From the NCBI RefSeq assembly GCF_013155335.1, contig NZ_JABJQZ010000002.1:434001-498000 (forward strand): a stretch of DNA of 64,000 nucleotides, written 5' to 3'. The notes beneath the pieces were generated by a model, which searched no databases, was not told where the DNA came from, and saw only the letters and a list, made by a program, of their open reading frames with translations. This stretch comes from Nocardioides sp. zg-1230 (lineage in GTDB: Bacteria > Actinomycetota > Actinomycetes > Propionibacteriales > Nocardioidaceae). The position numbers and the translations under genes were made by a program. Shown in pieces: positions 29,015 through 38,400 of the stretch (position 1 is the stretch's first letter; each line of letters begins with the position of its first letter).

Positions 29015-29188
29015 TCAGGGTTGTGGCGTCGAACCGAACGGCCAGGCCGTTGAGGTGCTCACCGTCACCGGTGCCCACAGCGGCGAGGTCTCCTCGAGCT
29101 CGCTGGCAAGCAGGGGAGGAGACAGGGCACGAAGGCGGCTCAGCTCGGCGGTGTACGCCTGGAGCACAAGGTCACGAGTGTTGGCCAT
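29015..29188 (-). CDS. Possible small protein
   Basis: 57 aa: MANTRDLVLQAYTAELSRLR and a short Ser/Pro-rich end. It has an ATG but a weak ribosome-binding site. It is the only coding-like frame in the 430-base gap 28913-29341, which otherwise shows nothing. Low certainty. Confidence 0.3.
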   Translation of the reverse strand: MANTRDLVLQAYTAELSRLRALSPPLLASELEETSPLWAPVTVSTSTAWPFGSTPQP

Positions 29189-29344
29189 GCCTTCAACCCG
29201 TGAGCGCGCACGTCCTGGGGACAAGATCGCGCGCCCTCTCACTGAACATCCCCACCGAAGACTCTCGTCGTCTACTGTGCAGCGCATTGGGGTCGGCGCG
29301 GGGGCGTGGACGGCTTGAGCATCTGCAGGTAGGGGGATCTGGTG

Positions 29345-30178
29345 ATGCGCGAACGCGCTCGAGTCCTGGTGACGGTGAAGGCGCAGCCGGCGCTGAGCCA
29401 GAAGCACGGCGAGGTTGTCTGCGTCGCCGGCATTCGGCTCGACGGGGACCGCCCCGAGTGGATACGGCTGTTCCCGGTGCCGTTCCGCGACCTCGAGAAG
29501 GTCGTGAAGTTCAAGAAGTACCAGGTCATGGAAGTCGACATCGTTCGGCCTCGCAGCGACGCCCGGCCGGAGAGCCACACTCCCAACATGGACTCCGCCA
29601 CGCTGGGCGAAGTCGTCGACACCCGACCGGGCGGTTCGTGGCGGCGGCGCTGGGACATCCTGAGCGGCCTGGCCGACCTGCACACGATGTGCGAGCTCAA
29701 CCGAGGGCAGCGGGAAGGCCGGCCGATGCCGTCCCTCGCGATGGTGCGGCCGGCGAAGGTGCTCGACGTCGAGGTCGACGACACTCCGGACTTCTCCGAA
29801 GCCCAGAAGGCGATGGCGCTCATGGCTGCCGAAGCTGACCTGTTCGGGGAGGCGCGCGAGCCGCTCGAGGCGCCGCCGTTCACGGTCCGATACCGGTGGC
29901 AGTGCCTTGACGACGACTGCGCAGGCAACCACAGGCAGACGTGCGTCGACTGGGAGGTGGGTGGTGCCGCCCGCAGGTGGCTACGCGAGCACGACCACGA
30001 GACTGTGCGGCGCATGCTGAGGGACAAGTGGCTGGGGGAGTTGTGCGGCCCCCAGCGCGACACCTACTTCTTCGTGGGCAACCAGCACCTGCATCAGCAG
30101 AGCTACCTCATCCTCGGTGTCTTCTGGCCTCCGCACGATCCCGGCAGGCTCGAACCTCAGCTCACTCTGCTCGACTAG
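29345..30178 (+). CDS. Dual OB-domain protein
   Basis: 277 aa (ATG 29345; GTG 29342 precedes it). The start RARVLVTVKAQPALSQKHGE, then WIRLFPVPFRDLEKVVKFKK and RPESHTPNMDS are typical of the dual OB-containing family. A second beta domain has RYRWQCLDDDCAGNHRQTCVDW with four Cys, possibly a zinc site. The end (QQSYLILGVFWPP) fits the family. These proteins are predicted to bind nucleic acids in bacterial conflict systems. It faces a DUF488 gene 30 bases away. Confidence 0.75.
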   Translation: MRERARVLVTVKAQPALSQKHGEVVCVAGIRLDGDRPEWIRLFPVPFRDLEKVVKFKKYQVMEVDIVRPRSDARPESHTPNMDSATLGEVVDTRPGGSWRRRWDILSGLADLHTMCELNRGQREGRPMPSLAMVRPAKVLDVEVDDTPDFSEAQKAMALMAAEADLFGEAREPLEAPPFTVRYRWQCLDDDCAGNHRQTCVDWEVGGAARRWLREHDHETVRRMLRDKWLGELCGPQRDTYFFVGNQHLHQQSYLILGVFWPPHDPGRLEPQLTLLD

Positions 30179-30208
30179 GGCTACCAGAGCCGCGGCGCTG
30201 GTGCGACG

Positions 30209-30655
30209 TCACGCGTAGACCACGCTGCGTCCGGCGGGAATGCGGTCCGCGACACGTTCCGTGACGACCTGTCGGTGGCACCGGTCGTGATCGCGCTCGA
30301 AGCACAAGATGGCGACCGTAGAAGTGGCCGTCAGGTCTGCGATGGCTTGCAAGGCTGCCTGCGGCTCGTCGGAGTCGAGCAGGTCGTTGAAGGCCTCGCA
30401 GCCGTCCTTGACCCGGCCGTCCCAGAACGGCTGACGGTTCTCCTTCGGGTTCCCCAGCGCCTTCAGGTGCAGGTAGTCGATGCCAGCTGCAGCGAGACGT
30501 TCTGCAAGACGGCGCTTCGACAACCCCGGCTTGCGTGACAGCGGTGTCAGGCGTACATCGACGAGGACGCGGACGCCCTGCTCGGTCAGCTCATCAACCA
30601 GGTCTTCGGCCGTGCGACCCTCGTATCCGATGGAGACCAGCCGCGGGGAAGACAT
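30209..30655 (-). CDS. DUF488 family protein
   Basis: 148 aa. Hallmarks are LVSIGYEGRTAEDLVDEL, LVDVRLTPLSRKPGLSKRRL, YLHLKALGNP and the late LCFERDHDRCHRQVV. The conserved Cys/His set (CFERD ... CHR) is shared across DUF488, whose role is not firmly known; links to nucleic-acid modification or conflict systems have been proposed. It is convergent with the dual-OB gene. Confidence 0.9.
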   Translation of the reverse strand: MSSPRLVSIGYEGRTAEDLVDELTEQGVRVLVDVRLTPLSRKPGLSKRRLAERLAAAGIDYLHLKALGNPKENRQPFWDGRVKDGCEAFNDLLDSDEPQAALQAIADLTATSTVAILCFERDHDRCHRQVVTERVADRIPAGRSVVYA

Positions 30656-30724
30656 GCTGCGTACTGTGCCAGACCGTGGCCCCGTGGCCGGCGTTTCGTC
30701 GACGCGACATCGGCAGGTCCCAGA

Positions 30725-30790
30725 TGACGAAACAGACGAAAGAACGAAGGAGCCTCGAGAGACTTCTTCGTTCTTTCGTCTGTTTCGTCA
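30725..30790. repeat. Perfect 25-bp inverted repeat at the end of the DUF3987-like gene
   Basis: Left arm 30725-30749 starts TGACGAAACAGACGAAAG; right arm 30766-30790 is its exact complement, with a 16-base loop. Each arm itself repeats GACGAAA twice. The right arm contains the stop codon of the gene at 30788-32095 (minus). It could be a terminator on either strand, or a binding site with iteron-like repeats. Confidence 0.9.
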
Positions 30791-32095
30791 GCGCACGGCC
30801 GTCAGGATGGAACTGGGCCTCCCTCCGGACGCTCGGGCCGACACCGTCGCCATGCCCAGGTCGACCAGCTTCAGGACGAGCGCGTCGAGCTCGTACCTGG
30901 CCTTGTTCTTGGAGAAGACCTCGCTGACCTGGGTTCGGTTGAGGCCCTCGGGGCCGGCCGCGGAGACCGCGGAGTAGAGGCGATCCAGGTCGGGGTCACC
31001 GAGGGTGGCTCCCCAGATGTGGGCGACCGACGCCTCGGAGTACTCCCAGAGCGCCGCCGCGGCGCTGAGGTGGACCGGCTCCATCGTCGCCGACTGGTCG
31101 AGCAGCGCGTAGATCGTGGCGAGGCGCAGCATCTGGGGGCTCGCTCGGACGGTGAGCGAGTCGTAGACGTCGCCGCCGGACGGCTGTGACTCGACGATGT
31201 TGTACAGCGAGTCCCACCGCTGGCGGAACGCTTCGCTGCGGGCGACCTCGCCGGCACTGCGAGCGAAGGTGACCGCAGCGCGCAGCTCCGTCCCGAACGC
31301 ATCGACCTCGGCCGGGGCCAGACGCCCGGGCTCAGGAAGGAGCGCACCACGGTGGCTCAGGACGTGGATGAACCGGTTCGCGTACCCGTTGGCGATGTCT
31401 ACCGGCTTCAGGACCGCCTTGAGCTCGTTGATCGTCACATGGCCAAGCACGGACAGGTGGGGCTGCTCCGCCACGAGCGTCGCCGCCCTCGTCCGGGCGC
31501 TGAGCGCGTCGCCGTCCCAAGCCGACCGCAGGATGGGGGAGATGATCGAGCCTTGACGTCCTGCGACGGTGAGCAGACGCCCGTACTCCTCCTCGGTCAG
31601 AAGGAGGCGCTGATCCCCGTCGTTCTCTGGACCCTCGGCCAGTGACGCGAGTGCCTGGATGAGGGCTTCTCCGGACTGGATGCCACCTCGCATGTGTCGC
31701 GTGGCCATGAAGTCCCCGTCGGCGGCGTCCAGGACAGGCCGGACCGCGGCGGCTGACGTGCCCTTCCGCGCCCGGGCTGATGATCCGACCACCACGCCGA
31801 AGAGGATCGGGTAGTGCTTCTGGTGACCGACGCTCACGTAGGCGCTGCGCCCCACCATGGCGGCGAAGGAGACGAGCAGGGTCAGGAGCATCGCCGGGGG
31901 CGACGCCTCGGTGAGGGGGGCGAGGGCCTGGACGATCCGTCCGGAGATCCCGTGCAGTGCGTCCGGGCCGAGCTCAGGAGGCGTGCTTCGGCTGTCGAGT
32001 CGGCTCGCCAGGCGCAGGCGGCCCAAGAGCTCGTACGACGCGTCGGGGGTCGCAGTGCCGTCGGTGACCGCCGGCTGCAGCGTCTGGGCGGTCAC
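30788..32095 (-). CDS. DUF3987-like ATPase/primase-associated protein
   Basis: 435 aa. A P-loop-like stretch GVVVGSSARARKGTSAA (about residues 100-117) is followed by LLLTEEEYGRLL, a Walker-B-like acidic motif, and SVLGHVTINELKAVL. The C-terminal ~80 residues look like a winged helix (GLNRTQVSEVFSKNKARYEL). The pattern is that of DUF3987-type proteins of mobile elements, related to replication helicases. Its small RHH partner overlaps its start (ATGA), so it may be part of a replication or maintenance module; this is inference. Confidence 0.65.
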   Translation of the reverse strand: MTAQTLQPAVTDGTATPDASYELLGRLRLASRLDSRSTPPELGPDALHGISGRIVQALAPLTEASPPAMLLTLLVSFAAMVGRSAYVSVGHQKHYPILFGVVVGSSARARKGTSAAAVRPVLDAADGDFMATRHMRGGIQSGEALIQALASLAEGPENDGDQRLLLTEEEYGRLLTVAGRQGSIISPILRSAWDGDALSARTRAATLVAEQPHLSVLGHVTINELKAVLKPVDIANGYANRFIHVLSHRGALLPEPGRLAPAEVDAFGTELRAAVTFARSAGEVARSEAFRQRWDSLYNIVESQPSGGDVYDSLTVRASPQMLRLATIYALLDQSATMEPVHLSAAAALWEYSEASVAHIWGATLGDPDLDRLYSAVSAAGPEGLNRTQVSEVFSKNKARYELDALVLKLVDLGMATVSARASGGRPSSILTAVR

Positions 32096-32280
32096 AGGGT
32101 CACCTCGCTCTCGACGTACTGCCGTGCCGCCAGGCGCATGACCGAGGCCATGGACCTGTCCTCGGCTGCGGCGCGTGCCTTGAGGGCCTCACGGAGGTCC
32201 TGAGGGAGGCGGACGACGATCGCGACGTCGTTGGCGGGCGCGGGGGAGACGGTGATGGGGGACTGCGTGGAGGTGGGCAT
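32092..32280 (-). CDS. Ribbon-helix-helix DNA-binding protein
   Basis: 62 aa. After a Ser/Pro-rich start, VAIVVRLPQDLREALKARAA gives the beta strand and first helix, and SMASVMRLAARQYVES the second helix of an Arc/CopG-type fold. It overlaps the downstream gene by ATGA and probably represses its own operon or acts as a partitioning-type factor. Confidence 0.85.
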   Translation of the reverse strand: MPTSTQSPITVSPAPANDVAIVVRLPQDLREALKARAAAEDRSMASVMRLAARQYVESEVTL

Positions 32281-32452
32281 GTGGATCCTCGGTGTGATCA
32301 GGCAGATGGGTTGCCGCTGTCGCGACGACTACTGAAAGTCGCCGTCGTCGATCACTCCGCAATCAGGCTCACCCCCCTTCTCGTGTGATCTGGCCCACTT
32401 TCTTGTGTCGGGCGCCTCCGCGCAGACCTGTGGCAGTGGGCCACACAACAGA

Positions 32453-32473
32453 GCCCCCGCAGACGGCGGGGGC
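32453..32473. terminator. GC hairpin in the divergent intergenic region
   Basis: GCCCCCGC (32453-32460) pairs with GCGGGGGC (32466-32473) around AGACG. It lies between the divergent genes at 32280 and 32518, so it may be an attenuator or regulatory structure in the leader of the 32518 gene rather than a terminator. Confidence 0.45.
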
Positions 32474-32517
32474 ATCCGGCCCCTACTGCTGCGGTCGACA
32501 CCCGCTGGAGGGTCCAC

Positions 32518-32880
32518 GTGACACCGATGAACCAGCCGCAGCCCGCGCTCGCGCTGACTGCCAGCCCCGCTCCGCCCCGTGATCGGGAGACGCAGCGTCT
32601 CCTCGACCTCTGGGTGCAGCTCACCTACCGCACCGCCTCCGCGGCGGCGCACCACAGCCCCGACGAGGCGTCGCTGCGCGACCTGCAGCTGCAGGTTGAG
32701 GACGCCCTCAGCGACCGGCTGGACGACCCGTACCCGGTGCTCGACGAGCTCTGGGGCTGGGAAGCGGCCCTGCTGCACACGGCGGAGACCCCGCCGGAGG
32801 ACTGCCTGATCTGCCGCAAGGCACGGCTCGGCCTTCCGGCTGACCTGCCGTTGCCGGCCGGTCTGGGAGGCGCCCGATGA
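32518..32880 (+). CDS. Hypothetical protein preceding nuclease-like gene
   Basis: 120 aa from GTG 32518 (site GGAGGG; ATG 32527 is also possible). A helical body (RLLDLWVQLTYRTASAAAHH, RDLQLQVEDALSDRLDDPYP) carries DCLICRKARLGLP, a lone Cys-x2-Cys. No family is recognised. The stop overlaps the next start (ATGA), so the two products are probably made together. Confidence 0.65.
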   Translation: MTPMNQPQPALALTASPAPPRDRETQRLLDLWVQLTYRTASAAAHHSPDEASLRDLQLQVEDALSDRLDDPYPVLDELWGWEAALLHTAETPPEDCLICRKARLGLPADLPLPAGLGGAR

Positions 32881-34181
32881 CCGTCGCCCACATCCCTCAG
32901 GGAGCAGCTCCGGTCGCCGTGAACACCGACACGGTCGTCATCCACGACCTCTCGGTCACCCACAGTGAGGCGGCGGCGCTCGTCCGGTCCCACATGTCCG
33001 AGCACGGTCCCGAAGCCGCTGCCGACCTGGTCCGGCGGGCAATCCCCGTCGGGCTGGTCGCGCTCTCGCTCGGGACGGCCGGCATCGACACCGGCAGCCT
33101 CACCCGCACCCTCGACGCGTTCGCCGAGCGGGTGGACGAGAAGTCCGGAGCGGCACTGGCCAGTCTCGACCAGACGCTCACCCGGCTGCGCGGCGGTGAG
33201 GAGGCCGTGGCCCGAGCGGCCGGCGCCGTCCTCGACAAGCTCCCCGCCCAGGTCGAGGCCGCTCTGGCCGGCCAGGCGGGGAGCGTCCGGGCCAGCGTCA
33301 TGGAGGCGGCGCGAGCCGTCCAGGACGCCGGAGTCCAGGAGATCACCACGGCGCTCGCGCGCCACTCCGAGTCCGTGCGTGATGCGCTCTCGCTCGACCG
33401 AGAAGGACCTGTCCGCATGCTGCGGCAGGACCTCCTCGATGAGCTGGGCGGCACGCGACGTGAGCTCGGCGAGCAGCTGGCTCTGGTGAGAGGCCTGGTC
33501 GAGGCCGCTCAGGTGGCCAAGACCGCCGGCGCCAAGAGCAGCCGCGCGATCGGAGCCGCCAACGAGGACGACGCCATGGCGCTCTGCCACGACGTCGTGA
33601 CCGCCGCCGGCGACCTCTTCGAGCGCACCGGCAGCCAGCCGGGCGCCGGAGGAACTACCCGGCGCACGGGTGACGGCGTGGCGACCTTGTCGCAGGCCAT
33701 CACCGGTCACGGCCGTCAGGTCAGGATCGTCATCGAGGCGAAGTCCCGCACCCGTCCGTTGACGGCCAAGCAGCACCGCGAGGAGCTCGCCGACGCGTGC
33801 CGAGTCCGCGACGCGGCCGGGGGTCTCGTGCTCGTCCCCACAGACGCTGAGGTGCCTGGTGGCGGATCGTTCGCCCGCGTCGACACCTGTGCGTACGTCG
33901 TCAGCTGCTCGCAGCCCGCGAGCGTGGAGCTCATCTACCTCCTCCTTCGCGAGCACGTGGCGATGTTGAAGGTCAGGCACGACGACGGGTCCGAGATCGA
34001 CCTCGACCAGGTCGAGGCGCGTCTCAACGTCGCCCTCGCGGGCATCAGCCAGCTCGACGAGGTCGGCCGGCTGGCCAACCAGGCCAAGAACTCGCTCGAG
34101 AAGCTCATCGTCCTCGGACGAGACACCCAGCAGAAGGTCAGGGAGACCCTGACCGAGGGCATTGCCCTCATGCACCCGTAG
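32877..34181 (+). CDS. Coiled-coil protein with predicted PD-(D/E)XK (RmuC-like) nuclease fold
   Basis: 434 aa. Residues ~60-225 are a long helical/coiled-coil region (DKSGAALASLDQT-type heptads, Ala/Glu/Arg-rich). Residues ~255-345 look like a restriction-endonuclease fold: TGDGVATL, then VRIVIEAKSRTRPLTAKQH (Asp ... Glu-x-Lys), and a hydrophobic strand GGLVLVPTD. This arrangement recalls RmuC/DUF2130 proteins. A final helical segment follows. It is coupled to the upstream 120-aa gene. A DNA-targeting or defence role is inferred, not shown. Confidence 0.6.
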   Translation: MTVAHIPQGAAPVAVNTDTVVIHDLSVTHSEAAALVRSHMSEHGPEAAADLVRRAIPVGLVALSLGTAGIDTGSLTRTLDAFAERVDEKSGAALASLDQTLTRLRGGEEAVARAAGAVLDKLPAQVEAALAGQAGSVRASVMEAARAVQDAGVQEITTALARHSESVRDALSLDREGPVRMLRQDLLDELGGTRRELGEQLALVRGLVEAAQVAKTAGAKSSRAIGAANEDDAMALCHDVVTAAGDLFERTGSQPGAGGTTRRTGDGVATLSQAITGHGRQVRIVIEAKSRTRPLTAKQHREELADACRVRDAAGGLVLVPTDAEVPGGGSFARVDTCAYVVSCSQPASVELIYLLLREHVAMLKVRHDDGSEIDLDQVEARLNVALAGISQLDEVGRLANQAKNSLEKLIVLGRDTQQKVRETLTEGIALMHP

Positions 34182-34186
34182 AACCA

Positions 34187-34220
34187 GTGAGGAGGAGCGC
34201 ATCCATGCGCTCCTCCTCAC
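34187..34220. terminator. Bidirectional terminator hairpin
   Basis: GTGAGGAGGAGCGCAT (34187-34202) and its exact complement (34205-34220) form a 16-bp stem between two convergent genes, 6 bases after the stop at 34181. Confidence 0.8.
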
Positions 34221-34242
34221 TCCGCGTTGTCCTTGGCGCGGC

Positions 34243-34716
34243 CTACCCCGGCGCGGGGTCCTGCCGCGCAGGCTCCTCGCCGTCGTAGTACGTCAACCAG
34301 ACTGGCCACTCATCCGGGTCCATCGGCACTCCGAGGGCGCCGTAGTCGATCACCCCGAACGCCACCTGCTGGTAGAGCAGTCGTGCGTAACGTCTCGCCT
34401 CGTCGACGTCGTGGACCAGTGCGCGCAGGGCCTCGAGACCATGGGCGAGTGTCGCCGGCCGGTTCTCCAACACCCCCTCCGCGAGGTCCGTCAGGCTGCC
34501 CTCGAGACAGGCCTCCGGGACGTCCCAAGCGTTGTGGGTGTGCGCAGGCGTCAGCGGAGGGACAGCGTCGCCGTCCAACTGTCGCAGGACTGCGTCGTAC
34601 CCGCGTTGAAGGAGGGCGATGGCCAGCTCGGCCGTGTGGGCGTTGTCCGGCGTCGGCTCAGCGACGTAGTCGAGGAAGGCAGCTTCGGCGCGGTGGTCGT
34701 GGTCGTGGTCGGTCAT
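34243..34716 (-). CDS. Hypothetical acidic helical protein
   Basis: 157 aa, starting MTDHDHDHRAEAAFLDYVAE. It is acidic and helical (ELAIALLQRGYDAVLRQL, EALRALVHDVDEARRYARLL), with a Trp/Tyr-rich end (WPVWLTYYDGEEP). No known family is recognised. It lies in the leftward group that includes the SIR2 gene. Confidence 0.6.
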   Translation of the reverse strand: MTDHDHDHRAEAAFLDYVAEPTPDNAHTAELAIALLQRGYDAVLRQLDGDAVPPLTPAHTHNAWDVPEACLEGSLTDLAEGVLENRPATLAHGLEALRALVHDVDEARRYARLLYQQVAFGVIDYGALGVPMDPDEWPVWLTYYDGEEPARQDPAPG

Positions 34717-34787
34717 GGGGAGTCACCGTGCCCTGAGGCGCAGGCTACGCAGTGCCCTCATGGGCGGTACGGATGTCGGCACCGCGG

Positions 34788-35067
34788 TCATCGCTTCTCG
34801 GTGTCAGTCACGAGCCACGGCCACTCGGATACATCGCCGAGGAGGATGCGGACGCCGGGGGAGAGGTGGTCGTAGAGCCAGACGCCGATGCGGCGCGACT
34901 CGCGCAGTTCGTCCTCGAGGCGGTCGATCTCATCCAGGAGGTCGAGCGCGGCATGGCCGACCTCCTCGACGATCTCTGCGCGGTGCGGGCTCGTCGGGGG
35001 CCAAGCCCAGCTGTGTCAGCCAGGTCGCACGTCGGCGCCACTGGGCGCGCTGTTCAGGAGTGCTCAT
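34788..35067 (-). pseudogene. Frameshifted small coiled-coil protein gene
   Basis: From ATG 35067 the frame reads MSTPEQRAQWRRRATWLTQL and GLAPDEPAP, then degenerates to Arg-rich noise. A +1 shift near 34978 gives a good continuation: AEIVEEVGHAALDLLDEIDR, LEDELRESRRIGVWLYDHLS, and SEWPWLVTDTEKR, ending at 34788. So the intact product would be about 93 aa. This is either a true frameshift mutation or a sequencing error. Confidence 0.65.
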
Positions 35068-35140
35068 GCCGTCAGGGTCCTGGGTGATCACGACATCCGT
35101 GCGCACCCGGCCGCCGGCTGTGGACGCGGTCGGGCCGCCG

Positions 35141-35371
35141 CTACCCGGAGCGCGGGCCGATGTGTAGACGGTACTTGTGCCCCAAGCGGACTTCTTCGAG
35201 CGCGACGACCTCGGCATCCCAGAGAGCCAGCCCCTCGTCGCGAAGGACCAACCGGTCGCCCACTGCGGGTTCCTGGCCGGCGACGAGGTCGACGTCGTGC
35301 AGGTACGCGATCTCGAGCTGACGCGCGGCCGGGGAGAGCTCGATGTCGTAGGTCGCGGCCGGCCCGCTCAT
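35141..35371 (-). CDS. Small hypothetical protein
   Basis: 76 aa, beta-rich: AYLHDVDLVAGQEPAVGDRL, VLRDEGLALWDAEVVALEEV, RLGHKYRLHIGP. It looks like a small SH3- or OB-type barrel. A GGTGGAG site precedes the ATG. No family assigned. Confidence 0.55.
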   Translation of the reverse strand: MSGPAATYDIELSPAARQLEIAYLHDVDLVAGQEPAVGDRLVLRDEGLALWDAEVVALEEVRLGHKYRLHIGPRSG

Positions 35372-35499
35372 GCACCCGTCTCCACCTTCTCTGGCTCATT
35401 GCTCGATTCAGTGACGGTCTGTCAGGCGCTCGAGTTCCGCCGGCATTGGGGCAGCGCGTGGTCATCCCAGAGCAGCAGGCGTGCGTCAACGGCGCCTGG

Positions 35500-38400
35500 T
35501 CACCAGTCCGCTGCGGCGGTGCATCCGAGGCGCATGGCCTCCTCGATGAGCTCGGTGAGCAGGGTTGAAGGTGCCACCGGCCGCAGAACGCCGACGATCT
35601 CGCGCAGGTAGTGGTCGAGCCCCCAGGGCGGCTCCGTGGTGCCCCGCAGAAGGTGAACCAGGTAGCGCGCCCAAGTCTCAGGGTCGCCGGTCAGATCTTC
35701 GTGCTCGCGGCGAGAGCCGGTGAGGTGCATCAGGACGCGGTCATCCTTCACCAGGCCGGCGTCGGTGCGCTCCACGAGTTCGACCGCCGCCAGCCGGTCA
35801 TCAGGTAGTCCCAGAACCCACAGGGCCATGGCCGACGCTTCGTCAGCGGTCAACGGTCGAGGTAGGGAGTCGATCCGTGCGGTCCAGTACTCCCTGATCC
35901 AGCGGGTCCACTGCGCGGAGGCGTCCTTCGGGTCCATCTCGCGCAGTTGCCGGCCGACTGACCTGATCCAAGCCAACTGCAGGACGCTGGGCGCGTCAGT
36001 CGTGAGTGCGGGCAACCAACCCTTCGGGTCCAGCGAGGACTTCATGGCGACGGTCGCGAGCTGGCGGCCAAGCTGAGCGACGGCTTCGTCGTCGTCGAGA
36101 TCGTTCGCGCGTCGCATCGTCGCCAACATCGCGTCAAGGAGCCCGTCGGCGAGGATCTGGTCGTCGTACTGGCCGAACTGCACGAACGACCGCCAGATCC
36201 CACGCACCTCGAAGGCATCAGCCTCGTCCCGGTCCCACGAGAACAAGGGCATGAGTCGGGACTTCGCCCACGCGGGATCCGCCCCCATGATGAAGCGGAG
36301 TCTCGTCGACAGCAGAACACGGGCCAAGAGCCCGTTACGGGACTGGTCCTGGACCATCCGGTCGAGCTCTGCCCGGACCTCGTCAGGCAAGCCGGACCAT
36401 GTGTCGGTGTGAGCCCGCCACTCGTCGGCGACCACGTTCATCCAGAACTGGGCGAGGTCGCCGGCCGGATGGTTGATGGCCTCGAGGTAGAGGTCCTCGC
36501 TGTCCACGACGTTGCCGGTGACCTGCGTGGGGGGCCAGAGGTCAGTGGCCAGGCGGCGGGCGGGTATCAGCGTGTGCCATGCGGTCGGGTGGTCGGCGGT
36601 GCCGCCGCGCGCGAACATGTTGGCGACCGCGGACCTCACGGCATCCACTGGCCAGGACGCGATCACTGTGAGTACGTCATGGGGCGTGACGTCATTGCGG
36701 TGCGGCCGGGTCTGATCAAGGGTCTCCACTCCGCTGGCCTGCTCGGGTGTGCTTGACAAGTTCGCCGCGCTCCAAGCGCGAACGAGGGCGTCGCGAACGT
36801 CGGTGTCGTCCGGCGCCAGCGCTTCTGCCAGTCGGATCCCGTCGCCGGGGTAGTGGGTCACGCACCCGCGCAGCGCGTTCAGCGCTCCGGTCCAGGTCGG
36901 GCCCTTGAGCCGGAACTCGTCGGCGGTCGCATACGACCGGATGGCTGCGTACGCCTCGTCCGGGTTCGACGCGATGAGTCCGTGGAGCTCGTCTCGGGTG
37001 AACGGTTCCGCGTTCTCCACGAACCCCGACGTCATCGTCATGTTCAGATCCGGGTGCTCGCGAGGCTCGAACTCAGGATTCTGTTCCTGCAGCGTGGTGA
37101 ACTCCTCGGCGATGGTGGCGTTCTCCGGTGCGGCGCTGTGGAGCCAGGCGAGCAGGTTGTAGGAGACGTACGGCGAGTGTTCCGCTCCGTCCTGCGGCCC
37201 GTCCTTCGCGCGATCCAACACGGCGCCGACGGCGTCGTCTGATGCAAGCGCGACAGTGTCCTCCAGGAGCATGTAGACCTCGTGCTGGAGGTCGAGGTCG
37301 AAGAGCAGGTTCTCGTCGAGGATCCAGCGCAGCTTCTCGTCGGGAGACCGGTCCTCGCGCAGGCGCCATGCGTGCACGGCGAGGCGCCGAAGGATGGGCA
37401 CGTGCGCGCGAGCGAGCCGATCGACCGCCGCAGCCCCCTCCTGGGGCGACGCGTGGAGGAGGTGTTCGAGGCTGTCGCGAGCTGCATCGATCAGCACGTC
37501 GGCTACCTCTCGGAACTCGTCCTGTGGATGAGGTTCGATCGCTGAGCGGCCAAAGGACAGAGCGTCGAACCCCGGCTGGAGCGCTCCAGCGAGCCGATTG
37601 GCGTCGCGCAGCTGGCGGACCGCGAGGTCCAGCAGCTCCGGTGCGTGCTGAGGCAGCAGCGGGATAAAGACCTTCTTCCATGCCTCGTCGAGCCAGTGGT
37701 CGTCGCCCATGAATGCGACCTCGAACCGAGGCGCGTCACTCGAGGGCCCGAAGTCCAGACCGGACCGGGGCAGTGACCGCGTGCGGTGCTCCAGCAACAT
37801 GAGCGCGAGGTCGGGGCGCTCCTTCCATGACTCTTTGCACAGGAGCATGTCGAGCAGATCGCCGTCGTCGGCTGGAGAGCGATGCAGAACGAGTACGAGC
37901 CACGGCACCTGCCAGTCCGGCACGCGTCGCTCCTGGGCGAACAGCCGGTGCGCCACGGTGTCCCACATGCCGGGGCTCCACGGCCGACTGCGAAGGAGGC
38001 GAAGAGCGGTGGGTGACTCCTGCTCGTCCATGACGTACTGGTCGGCCACCCAGGTTGTGAGTGCCTGCGCGACCGTCCGGTCTGCGCCGGAGGGAGCCGT
38101 CGGACTGAACAGCCAGTTGAACTCGGGACGGTTCGCAGCCCACAACAACCAGTCGGATCCACGAGCCTGCTCGGTGAAGTAGCGAACCCGTTCCGGGTCA
38201 CCAAGGGCCTGCTCGAGGTACGAGACCTCCTCGGGGATGGTGGGCGGGCCGTTGCCGACCAGTTCGGCGATACGGCGACGATGAGCGAGTCGTCCCCACG
38301 AGGTGAGTTCGGCCCAGCGCTCGAGCCCGTCGACCAACGCCACGTGGGACGAGCCGTCAACCGGGTAGTGCACGGGACGGAGCCCGAGCCTCCGCCACTC

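Noticed and set aside
29015..29932. 305-aa minus-strand frame opposite the dual-OB gene
   Set aside because: Only the first ~57 codons in a non-overlapping part are plausible as a small gene; the rest is antisense to a recognised family.
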